From: Gammaproteobacteria bacterium
GTDB lineage: Bacteria; Pseudomonadota; Gammaproteobacteria; Pseudomonadales; Azotimanducaceae
Direction: 5' to 3'
Length of the DNA: 6,540 nucleotides
Assembly: GCA_027295975.1 (NCBI GenBank)
Contig: JAPUJX010000602.1
Coordinates: 1-6,540, forward strand
The notes under the pieces were generated by a model. The model made no database searches. It worked only from the letters and a program-made list of their open reading frames with translations, and was not told where the DNA came from. The translations under genes and the position numbers were made by a program. Shown here piece by piece: positions 1-5,241 of this stretch; within the stretch, counting starts at the first letter, position 1; each line of letters starts with the position of its first letter.

Positions 1-368
1 AGCAATACCGGAGTTCGATCGCCAAGCTGCCGAACACCCGCGAATTTCTGCAGACCACCTATGGTGACGAGGCCTACGATCGCTATCTCTACGCAGCGGG
101 ACGCTCAAACAGGTTGGTGGTGCGCGATGTCTATCAGGGCTCGGCCGCCGAGGACGTGGGCCTCCTCCCCGGCGACACGGTGCTCTCGTGGGACAATCGG
201 CGGGTTTACAGTTCCCGCGACCTGATGACCATCGCCACGGACGGCAGCAGCGGTGAAAGTGTTCTGCTCACGATCCAGCGCGATGGAGCGCGCTTCGAGG
301 TGTACATGCCCCGGGGGCCGCTGGGCATCACGACCAGACAAGACTCCGTCAACCCCGCAGGCAGGTAG
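1..368 (+). CDS. PDZ-domain protein, C-terminal part (5' end outside window)
   Basis: The reading frame is open from the first complete codon at position 3 and ends at TAG 366-368, so about 121 C-terminal residues are visible. The stretch from RLVVRDVYQGSAAEDVG through LLPGDTVLSWDNRRV to GESVLLTIQRDG has the order of a PDZ domain: a carboxylate-binding-loop region, then the 'GSAAxxxGLxPGDxV' turn, then the 'G..v.l.v.RdG' strand. PDZ domains of this type bind C-terminal or exposed peptides, usually in periplasmic or membrane-associated proteins. The preceding segment (FLQTTYGDEAYDRYLYAAG) looks like a conserved linker seen in gammaproteobacterial PDZ proteins that I recall only as hypotheticals. 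No protease domain is visible, so HtrA-like activity cannot be claimed. The next gene starts 58 bases downstream on the same strand and could be co-transcribed. Confidence 0.8.
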   Translation, partial: QYRSSIAKLPNTREFLQTTYGDEAYDRYLYAAGRSNRLVVRDVYQGSAAEDVGLLPGDTVLSWDNRRVYSSRDLMTIATDGSSGESVLLTIQRDGARFEVYMPRGPLGITTRQDSVNPAGR

Positions 369-414
369 TTCACGGACATGATGGCCACGATCTACCATCT
401 GATGCCGAGGGACC

Positions 415-420
415 AGGAGG
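415..420 (+). promoter_or_regulatory. Strong Shine-Dalgarno of the creatininase-family gene
   Basis: AGGAGG lies 6 bases before ATG 427, a near-ideal ribosome binding site that fixes the start of the downstream gene. Confidence 0.75.
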
Positions 421-426
421 GTTAAA

Positions 427-1224
427 ATGATTCGCTTGACGCACAGGGTGCTGCTGCTCATGAGCCTGACGGGGACGTACGCACATGCTGGCCAGTATCT
501 GGGTGAGCTGACCTGGGAGGATGCGGAGCGCGCGTTTGCCGAGACACCCATCGTGGTGATCCCCTTCGGAGCCGGCGCCAAGGAACATGGCCCCCATCTG
601 CCGATGAAAACCGACGAACTCGTGTTGCACCACCTCATGGATGCGGCCGTAAAAACCAGCAACGTGCTCGTTGCCCCGCCAATTCTGCACGGCTGGTTCC
701 CGGCTTTTCGCGACTACCCGGGCACGGAAGTTGCCGACCCGCAGGTATTCCAGGATTACGTCGCGGAAATTGCCCAATCCCTCGTCCGGCACGGCGCCAG
801 GTCGCTGGTATTCCTGAATACCGGTATCGGTCGGGCAACGGGGTTACCTTTGAGTATTGTCGCCAGGGAAATCCGTGCCAATCACGACATACCTACCCTG
901 GTGGTTTCGTGGGACGATCTCGAAACAGAGAAAGCCGATTCCCTCTACCAACAAAAACGTGGCGGACATGCCGATGAGATGGAAACTTCCATCGTGCTGT
1001 TTCTACGCCCCGATCTGGTAAAGATGGATCGCGCGGTACGCGATTATCGGGCCGAGCCGGTTGCTCAGATCGGATACGCCCCAGGAAAATTCAGCCGAGC
1101 TGATGAGTCGGGGGTTTACGGCGACCCGACCCTCGCCGATGCCGAAAAAGGCCGGAACATGCTCGAACACATGACCGCAAACTGGCTCCTCGCGTTAGAC
1201 CAGTTTGCGGTCAAAATACGCTGA
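427..1224 (+). CDS. Exported creatininase-family protein with altered metal site
   Basis: 265 residues. The start is set by AGGAGG with a 6-base gap. Residues 1-21 form a signal peptide: R3/H6/R7, a hydrophobic VLLLMSLTG core and an AHA-G cleavage site near 21/22, so the protein is probably periplasmic. The family signature is clear: PFGAGAKEHGPHLPMKTD (residues 46-63), a PGT motif at 98-100 and HADEMETS at 181-188 (family 'HAGxxETS'). Family members are amidohydrolases of a binuclear metal type (creatininase, MftE-like peptidases, FAPy deformylase). Aligned by eye to creatininase, the positions of His36 and Asp45 are kept as H54 and D63. The Glu34 position is K52, with E53 one place later. 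The 'NGHGGN' loop reads NTGIGR (131-136), so its His is Gly133. The 'EH' before the PGT motif is A-F. A substrate cannot be predicted; it may be a divergent enzyme subfamily or a non-canonical metal site. The upstream neighbour is a PDZ protein; the GST-like gene lies 87 bases downstream. Confidence 0.85.
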   Translation: MIRLTHRVLLLMSLTGTYAHAGQYLGELTWEDAERAFAETPIVVIPFGAGAKEHGPHLPMKTDELVLHHLMDAAVKTSNVLVAPPILHGWFPAFRDYPGTEVADPQVFQDYVAEIAQSLVRHGARSLVFLNTGIGRATGLPLSIVAREIRANHDIPTLVVSWDDLETEKADSLYQQKRGGHADEMETSIVLFLRPDLVKMDRAVRDYRAEPVAQIGYAPGKFSRADESGVYGDPTLADAEKGRNMLEHMTANWLLALDQFAVKIR

Positions 1225-1311
1225 TTACGATATTCCCGGGTGTTAAACCGGGGCTTCTCCAGACAGGCGCAGTGGTAGATACTTGCGCTCTTCAACTTCA
1301 GGGGTTTCATC

Positions 1312-1953
1312 ATGTTGACCGTTCACGGCGTGCCGCTTTCTCCTTTTGTGCGCAAGTTGTTGCTGACCTTGGAATACAAGGAGCTCAGTTACGAAAACGT
1401 GCCGGTTTTTCCAGCAGACGAATCTCCCGAGTTCCGCGCCATCAGCCCGCTCGGGAAGGTGCCTGTGCTGGATCATGATGGGTTCACGGTCTGCGATACC
1501 AGCGTCAGCTGCCGCTACATCGACCGACTGTTTCCAGACAAACCCATCTACCCCACCGATCCCGTGCTCGAAGCCAGAGCCTGTTGGCTGGAAGAGTTTG
1601 CCGACACCAAGCTGATCGAGAACTGCGCGGGTCTCTTTCGGCAACGGTTCCTGAATCCAAAGTTCTTCAACCAGCCCACCGACGAAGCGGTGGTGCAGGA
1701 CATCCTGGACAACGGGATGCCGGAAGCTCTGAGTTATCTCGAAACCCAGGTTCCGGAAAACGGATACCTCGTTGGCGAGACTTTGACTATCGCCGACATC
1801 GCGGTGGTCACCTGTTTCATTCAAGCACGATACGGTGATTTCGATGTGCCCGGTGATGAGTATCCCAAGCTGCGAAACTACCTTGATCGGGCGTTGGCCT
1901 CGCCCATAGTCACCGCCCGGGTCGAGAAGGAAACCGAGGGTTTGCCTTTTTAG
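1312..1953 (+). CDS. Glutathione S-transferase family protein
   Basis: 213 residues, the normal length for a bacterial cytosolic GST. The N-terminal thioredoxin-like domain (about 1-78) shows SPFVRK (residues 10-15, with Ser10 at the usual catalytic Ser/Cys position), GKVPVL with cis-Pro51, and DTSVSCRYID (62-71) at the place of the glutathione-binding 'ES..I..YL' motif. The helical C-terminal domain shows GYLVGETLTIADIAV (151-165), which contains the conserved N-capping box and hydrophobic staple. The enzyme would conjugate or reduce electrophiles with glutathione, but the substrate cannot be read from sequence. The start ATG 1312 has AGGGG (1300-1304) 7 bases upstream. The gene stands 87 bases after the creatininase-like gene and converges on the alkylation-repair operon with only 27 bases between stops. 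Detoxification of electrophiles would suit that neighbour thematically, but nothing visible links their expression. Confidence 0.9.
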   Translation: MLTVHGVPLSPFVRKLLLTLEYKELSYENVPVFPADESPEFRAISPLGKVPVLDHDGFTVCDTSVSCRYIDRLFPDKPIYPTDPVLEARACWLEEFADTKLIENCAGLFRQRFLNPKFFNQPTDEAVVQDILDNGMPEALSYLETQVPENGYLVGETLTIADIAVVTCFIQARYGDFDVPGDEYPKLRNYLDRALASPIVTARVEKETEGLPF

Positions 1954-1980
1954 TATTCGGTCAGCCGAACGGCTACGAAG

Positions 1981-2664
1981 CTACTGCCCGTCGTGAAAGA
2001 TCAACCCGAGGCAGTAACGTTCCCCGCCCCGCACCTCGCTGACGGCATGACGCTGGGAACGGCGGTGAAAACCTCGCGCCCCGAGCCCCGGGTACACGTT
2101 GCCCGCAAAAACAACGGCATCTCCCATCCCGAGAGGCACCACGTTCACTCTGTTTTGTTTGCGCGGCGTCTGCTCGGTGAGGACAAACTCTCCACCACAA
2201 AATTCGCTTGTCGGATTACTCAACAATACCGCAACCTGTAATGGAAATTGCACTTCACCGTATAGGTCCTGGTGCGAGCGGTTGTAGTCACCGACACCGT
2301 ATTTGAGCATCAAACTCGTGGGCCGTGACTGTCCTGCTTCATGGCACCGTTCCAGGAACTCTTCAAGCACGGGTGGATAGCGTTCACGTAGGTCGAGGCG
2401 CTCCTGCCAGAGATTGGCCACGGTTTGCAATAACCGATACATCTCCCGTCGCAGATCGGCCACCAGCGGGACAAGCGGATAATCGAAATACCGGTACTCC
2501 CCCTGACCGAAGCTGTGCCGTTGCATGTTGACGGTAGTGCGAAATCTCGCATCAACCGTATAACCCTCGCGAAGACTTTTACAGGTTTTTATCGAGAGAA
2601 ATTCGGGAATCATGGCGTGGCCGCGTTCCGCCAGTATTTCCAGCCAGGCGGAATTATCGTTCAT
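1981..2664 (-). CDS. 2OG-Fe(II) dioxygenase, PF09859 (Oxygenase-NA) type, DNA repair
   Basis: 227 residues from ATG 2664. That A-T-G shares its last bases with the stop of ada (ATGA, 4-base overlap). There is no Shine-Dalgarno, so translation is probably coupled to ada. An in-frame extension 20 residues further upstream exists but lies inside ada and is disfavoured. The fold signature is a double-stranded beta-helix dioxygenase. The HxD iron ligands are H131 and D133 (SHQDLYGE), preceded by RPTSLMLKYGVGDYN. The distal His is probably H206 (RHAVSEVRGG), and R212 or R216 is a candidate 2-oxoglutarate anchor. The protein ends with LGLIFHD. The core FPLQVAVLLS (140-149) and CGGEFVLTEQTPR (156-168) match the PF09859/COG3826 family as I recall it. 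That family is proposed to oxidatively demethylate damaged DNA but is not AlkB itself. Placement directly after ada supports a role in alkylation repair. The exact lesion is unknown. Confidence 0.85.
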   Translation of the reverse strand: MNDNSAWLEILAERGHAMIPEFLSIKTCKSLREGYTVDARFRTTVNMQRHSFGQGEYRYFDYPLVPLVADLRREMYRLLQTVANLWQERLDLRERYPPVLEEFLERCHEAGQSRPTSLMLKYGVGDYNRSHQDLYGEVQFPLQVAVLLSNPTSEFCGGEFVLTEQTPRKQNRVNVVPLGMGDAVVFAGNVYPGLGARGFHRRSQRHAVSEVRGGERYCLGLIFHDGQ

Positions 2665-3812
2665 GGTTCGGTTCGGTCGGACCGCTCGCGGGCCAGCAGC
2701 AGTTTTTTTCGTTCGACACCCCATCGATAACCACTCAGCTCACCGTTTTGTTTTATTACCCGATGACATGGAATTGCCACGGCGAGCTTGTTACCGGCGC
2801 AAGCTCCGGCAACTGCTCTGACGGCGCCTGGTTGCCCGATGCGCGCAGCAATATCCGTATAACTCACCGTGCAGCCGCTTAGTACATCCCGCAGCGCTGT
2901 CCACACACGCTGCTGAAAAGCCGTTCCTCGCACATCCAACGGCAGGTTTAATCCACGCTCGGGTTCTTCCAGGAAAGCAATCACCGTTTTCACCACCGAA
3001 GAGAAGGCATCATCGCCCGGTTTCAGCTCAGCCTGAGGGAACCGTTCGCGCAATAATCGTTTGAGTTCCCCGGGCGAATCCGCAAACTCGATCGCGCACA
3101 GACCCCGTTCGGTTGATGCCACGACAACCCAACCAAGATAATTCTGCGCGAAGGAATATCGAACGGTTTCCCCCCTCGACCCTCGTTGATAACCCGACGG
3201 AGCCATTCCCAGACGTTGCGCGTGGGGATCGTACGCACGGCTCGAGGACCCGAACCCGGCATCGTATATCGCGCCGGTCACGGAGTTGCCGCGTTCGAGT
3301 TCCACTCGAAAACGTTGTGCGCGATGGCTTGCCGCATATTGTTTCGGCGTCACGCCGACGTGGCGTTTGAATAAACGCTGGAAGTACCACGGGCTCAACC
3401 CCGCCTTGGCTGCCAATTGTGCGAGCTTCGGCGTTTCAGTTGCGGTCTCGATATCCCGGCAGGCATCGGCAACGAGTTTCTGCCGGCGCGCTTCGGAAGA
3501 ACTCTCACCCGCACCACACCGTTTGCAGGCGCGAAAACCCGCTTCACGCGCAGCCTCGAAGGTATCGAAAAACTCGACGTTCTCCCTGTTGGGTTGCCGG
3601 GAACCGCAGCCTGGATGACATACCACACCCGTAGTGATCACCCCGTAGAGAAACCTCCCCAGAGCGTTTCTGTCTCTCGCCACCAAGGCGTTCCAGCGCT
3701 CATCATCGGTTCGATACGATGTCACCACTCCGCTCCCGGAACCACTGACGTGGTTTTTCTCCGCCAATATGTCATCGCGCGTAAGCCGCGCGGATGTCGT
3801 CTGCCATTTCAT
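2661..3812 (-). CDS. ada: Ada: methyl-phosphotriester acceptor, AraC-type activator and O6-alkylguanine-DNA alkyltransferase
   Basis: 383 residues from ATG 3812. The three functional parts of Ada are complete. The N-terminal Zn/methyl-acceptor domain has four Cys at 65, 69, 96 and 99 (VVCHPGC and ACKRC), with spacing 4-27-3 identical to E. coli Cys38/42/69/72. The AraC-type DNA-binding region (about 110-205) contains KLAQLAAKAGLSPWYFQRLF and IYDAGFGSSSRAYDPH. The C-terminal alkyltransferase domain (about 215-375) has the acceptor loop IPCHRVI (Cys349) followed by SGYRWG. Ada takes methyl groups from phosphotriesters, is thereby turned into an activator, and separately removes O6-alkyl groups from guanine. 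Start choice is uncertain. ATG 3812 has a weak GAGTGG 8 bases upstream and lies 67 bases from an Ada box. GTG 3824 is also in frame. GTG 3725, with GGGAG 7 bases upstream, would give 354 residues, the E. coli Ada length as I recall it. The stop overlaps the dioxygenase start. Confidence 0.93.
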   Translation of the reverse strand: MKWQTTSARLTRDDILAEKNHVSGSGSGVVTSYRTDDERWNALVARDRNALGRFLYGVITTGVVCHPGCGSRQPNRENVEFFDTFEAAREAGFRACKRCGAGESSSEARRQKLVADACRDIETATETPKLAQLAAKAGLSPWYFQRLFKRHVGVTPKQYAASHRAQRFRVELERGNSVTGAIYDAGFGSSSRAYDPHAQRLGMAPSGYQRGSRGETVRYSFAQNYLGWVVVASTERGLCAIEFADSPGELKRLLRERFPQAELKPGDDAFSSVVKTVIAFLEEPERGLNLPLDVRGTAFQQRVWTALRDVLSGCTVSYTDIAARIGQPGAVRAVAGACAGNKLAVAIPCHRVIKQNGELSGYRWGVERKKLLLARERSDRTEP

Positions 3813-3879
3813 CACATCAGCCACTCAAAGCCATAAGAACGACAAACTTACGACGCATTTCAAACACGCGCATTCAGAT

Positions 3880-3894
3880 TCTTGCGGTCTAATT
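3880..3894 (-). promoter_or_regulatory. Ada box upstream of ada
   Basis: Read on the minus strand this is AATTAGACCGCAAGA. It contains the A-box AAT (3894-3892) and the B-box GCAA (3885-3882) separated by exactly 6 bases. The E. coli ada operator, as I remember it, is AATTAAAGCGCAAGA, a 13 of 15 match. The distance to ATG 3812 (67 bases) is close to the roughly 64 bases I count for E. coli. Methylated Ada would bind here and recruit RNA polymerase. Promoter elements downstream are weak (for example TTGAAA at 3863-3858, or a TAAGTT at 3850-3845), as expected for an activator-dependent promoter. Confidence 0.68.
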
Positions 3895-4069
3895 GCAAAC
3901 AGCGGTTTTATGATGGCTATCGCGAAAATCGACAATCGAGCGGCTGTTTTTTGCGGCCTGTCCCGAAAAAAGACCACCAGGAACCCAAAATGGGCCAACA
4001 GTCCTGTCCAGCGTCACATTCTGTTCACCAACTGGCGCGTCCCCAAACAAAACAAAATCTCAAATTACT

Positions 4070-4081
4070 CTGTTAAAACAG
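4070..4081. repeat. Short inverted repeat CTGTT-AA-AACAG
   Basis: A perfect 5-bp inverted repeat with a 2-bp centre, lying 25 bases before the -35/-24 region of the putative promoter at 4106. It could be a regulator site, but so short a palindrome in A/T-rich DNA can arise by chance. Confidence 0.3.
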
Positions 4082-4105
4082 TTAGTTAAGTAAAAAACCC
4101 GACGG

Positions 4106-4133
4106 TTGGCACAAGTTATGCTGAAGTTATGCT
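4106..4133 (+). promoter_or_regulatory. Putative promoter (sigma54-like and sigma70-like elements overlap)
   Basis: TGGCAC (4107-4112), 5 bases, then ATGCT (4118-4122) fits the sigma54 consensus TGGCAC-N5-TTGCW with one mismatch in the -12 element. GG and GC are exactly 10 bases apart. The same DNA reads as a sigma70 promoter: TTGGCA (4106-4111), 16-base spacer, TATGCT (4128-4133). In either case transcription would start near 4133-4141, giving a leader of about 70 bases for the gene at 4208. Which form is used cannot be decided from sequence. Confidence 0.45.
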
Positions 4134-4134
4134 G
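4113..4134 (+). repeat. Perfect 11-bp tandem duplication (AAGTTATGCTG x2)
   Basis: Two adjacent identical copies, 4113-4123 and 4124-4134, with two further matching bases (AA) starting a third. The first copy supplies the -12 part of the sigma54-like promoter and the second supplies the -10 of the sigma70-like promoter. Confidence 0.85.
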
Positions 4135-4149
4135 AAAGGTATCCAAGCG

Positions 4150-4168
4150 TGCACCAATAAGCGGTGCA
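4150..4168 (+). other. Small hairpin in the leader of the 4208 gene
   Basis: TGCACC (4150-4155), a 7-base loop and GGTGCA (4163-4168) form a perfect 6-bp stem in the predicted 5' leader, 39 bases before the start codon. An A-rich stretch follows rather than a T-run, so it is not a standard terminator on this strand. It may be a leader structure or chance. Confidence 0.3.
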
Positions 4169-4207
4169 AATAAAAAGAAGTCCGGCAGTACAGGAAGGAT
4201 TTCGAAT

Positions 4208-4537
4208 ATGGACAGGGTAACACCAGGGCTGAACGCACAGTCCCTACATCGAGAAAATCGGGCTTTTGCCGGTACCAGCGGCATCAGCACAAACAACAAA
4301 ACACTGGGTTTTGTCCCCGCATTTTATGACAGGAAGACCGGGAGGGTGCAGATTTCGCGCTTCTCCGATGGTAGACCCGCGCCGATTCACCTCATGGAAG
4401 GCCTTCCCGAAGAATGGGCGGTCGGCCACGACCTCAACGGCAGAATCATCTCGGTAAAACCCACGATCATTTCCGGGTTTGTGCGCGGAGATGATTTCTA
4501 CACCCGCGAGCAAGCCGCCGAGGCCGGTTCTACTTAG
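4208..4537 (+). CDS. Hypothetical protein, 109 residues, function unknown
   Basis: The start ATG 4208 has AGGAAGGA (4192-4199) 8 bases upstream, and a plausible promoter lies at 4106-4133, so this looks like a genuine gene. The product has no signal peptide or membrane segment and appears to be a compact cytosolic protein. Recognisable blocks are ENRAFAGTSGIS (16-27), GFVPAFYD (34-41), TGRVQISRFSDGRPAPIHLM (44-63), LPEEW (66-70) and GFVRGDDFYTREQAA (90-104). The blocks resemble those of short uncharacterised proteobacterial proteins I seem to remember, but I cannot name a domain or a function. It stands alone: divergent from ada and convergent, with 19 bases between stops, with the nitroreductase gene. 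Confidence 0.75.
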   Translation: MDRVTPGLNAQSLHRENRAFAGTSGISTNNKTLGFVPAFYDRKTGRVQISRFSDGRPAPIHLMEGLPEEWAVGHDLNGRIISVKPTIISGFVRGDDFYTREQAAEAGST

Positions 4538-4556
4538 GCCGCGACACAAGAACCCG

Positions 4557-5186
4557 TCAAGTTTCCGTCCAGCGATCCCAGCGCATCGTTTCGGCGACCG
4601 GAAGTCTCGTCACAGGACCAAAGTTCCCCAACGGATAACCTATGGGGATGAGACCGAACGCTTCCATGTTCTCCGGCAAACCCAACACCTCTCTACTGGC
4701 TGTTCGATCGCTCAGTCCCAGGGTGGTCAGTGCGGCGCCCAGACCCAGAGCTCTCGCAGCCAACAACAGGTTCTGCACGCCCGGCCAGATAGAACCACCT
4801 GCGCGAGCAGCCTGACCGGCCTCAACCGGGCCGTCAAATTCAAAACATGCAATCACCAACGCCGGAATCTCCTGCATGTGTTCCGCCTGCCACAAGACAG
4901 AATCCAGCATTCGCTGACGTTTCTCCGCCGATTGATGCGGCAATTCTCCCGCCCGGCCGGATTGAGGCCCAACGTAAGCCTCCACCGCCTTTTTGTTCAG
5001 CGCCGCCAAACGCTTACGTTGTTCGGAATCTCGCACGATAATCCACCTCGCGCGCTGCTGGTTGGATCCACTCGGGGCCTGGTTGGCGGCCTCTATGAGC
5101 TTCAACAGCAATTCTTCCGGCACCGGTTTCGAGTCGAGCCTGCGCATCGCGCGGCAGTTGTACATCACCTCAAACAATTCGGTCAT
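4557..5186 (-). CDS. Nitroreductase family FMN-dependent oxidoreductase
   Basis: 209 residues, typical for the family. ATG 5186 is preceded by AGGGAG with a 5-base gap. The usual FMN-binding features are present in order: RAMRRL (12-17) near the N-terminus for phosphate/ribityl contacts, APSGSNQQ (37-44) with the family's S-x-N pattern, GGSIWPGVQNLLLAARALGLG (130-150) covering the helix and loop over the flavin, and PIGYPLGNFGPVTRLP (181-196) at the C-terminal end. Members reduce nitroaromatics, quinones or activated C=C bonds using NAD(P)H and usually act as dimers. The MRWDRW tail is common among the subgroup annotated simply as nitroreductase. The substrate cannot be inferred. It lies 55 bases after the phosphatase gene on the same strand and is the likely last gene of that operon. 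Confidence 0.9.
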   Translation of the reverse strand: MTELFEVMYNCRAMRRLDSKPVPEELLLKLIEAANQAPSGSNQQRARWIIVRDSEQRKRLAALNKKAVEAYVGPQSGRAGELPHQSAEKRQRMLDSVLWQAEHMQEIPALVIACFEFDGPVEAGQAARAGGSIWPGVQNLLLAARALGLGAALTTLGLSDRTASREVLGLPENMEAFGLIPIGYPLGNFGPVTRLPVAETMRWDRWTET

Positions 5187-5241
5187 TGGTTGCTCCCTGG
5201 TAACAGCCGTCGAGCCGACTTTTCGCCGTCCCGGGTATCCA

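Larger units (their letters stand above)
3813..4207. other. Divergent intergenic regulatory region
   Basis: About 395 bases between the divergent ada and 4208-4537 genes, visibly richer in A/T than the flanking genes, and with no convincing coding sequence. On the ada side it holds the Ada box (3880-3894) and two copies of AATGCG on the minus strand (3859-3854 and 3874-3869, 15 bases apart, on one face of the helix only approximately). On the right side it holds a short inverted repeat at 4070-4081, the promoter/tandem-repeat block at 4106-4134, a small hairpin at 4150-4168 and the ribosome binding site near 4192-4199. I see nothing definite in 3900-4065. Confidence 0.6.

Noticed and set aside
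105..792. Long minus-strand open frames opposite the PDZ and creatininase-like genes
   Set aside because: They lie antisense to strongly supported genes, have low-complexity, Arg/His-rich translations, and show no domain or ribosome binding site.
1235..1252. CCCGG...CCGGG inverted repeat after the creatininase-like gene as a terminator
   Set aside because: A 5-bp stem with a loop of 8 and no downstream T-tract; too weak to call, so the two genes might still be co-transcribed.
1243..1824. 193-codon minus-strand frame opposite the GST gene
   Set aside because: The GST motifs, length and Shine-Dalgarno clearly assign the + strand; the antisense translation matches nothing recognisable.
1956..1969. 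TTCGG-TCAG-CCGAA hairpin between the convergent GST and dioxygenase genes as a bidirectional terminator
   Set aside because: The stem is only 5 bp and no T-run follows it on either strand; termination here is plausible by position but not shown.
2664..2724. 20-residue N-terminal extension of the dioxygenase within ada
   Set aside because: The extension would lie in the ada coding sequence and is basic and low in structure; the ATGA overlap gives a natural start and a family-like N-terminus.
3769..4089. 106-codon + strand frame in the region upstream of the 4208 gene
   Set aside because: It begins antisense inside ada and runs through the Ada box and the intergenic region. It has no ribosome site or recognisable pattern; openness is explained by chance in A/T-rich DNA.
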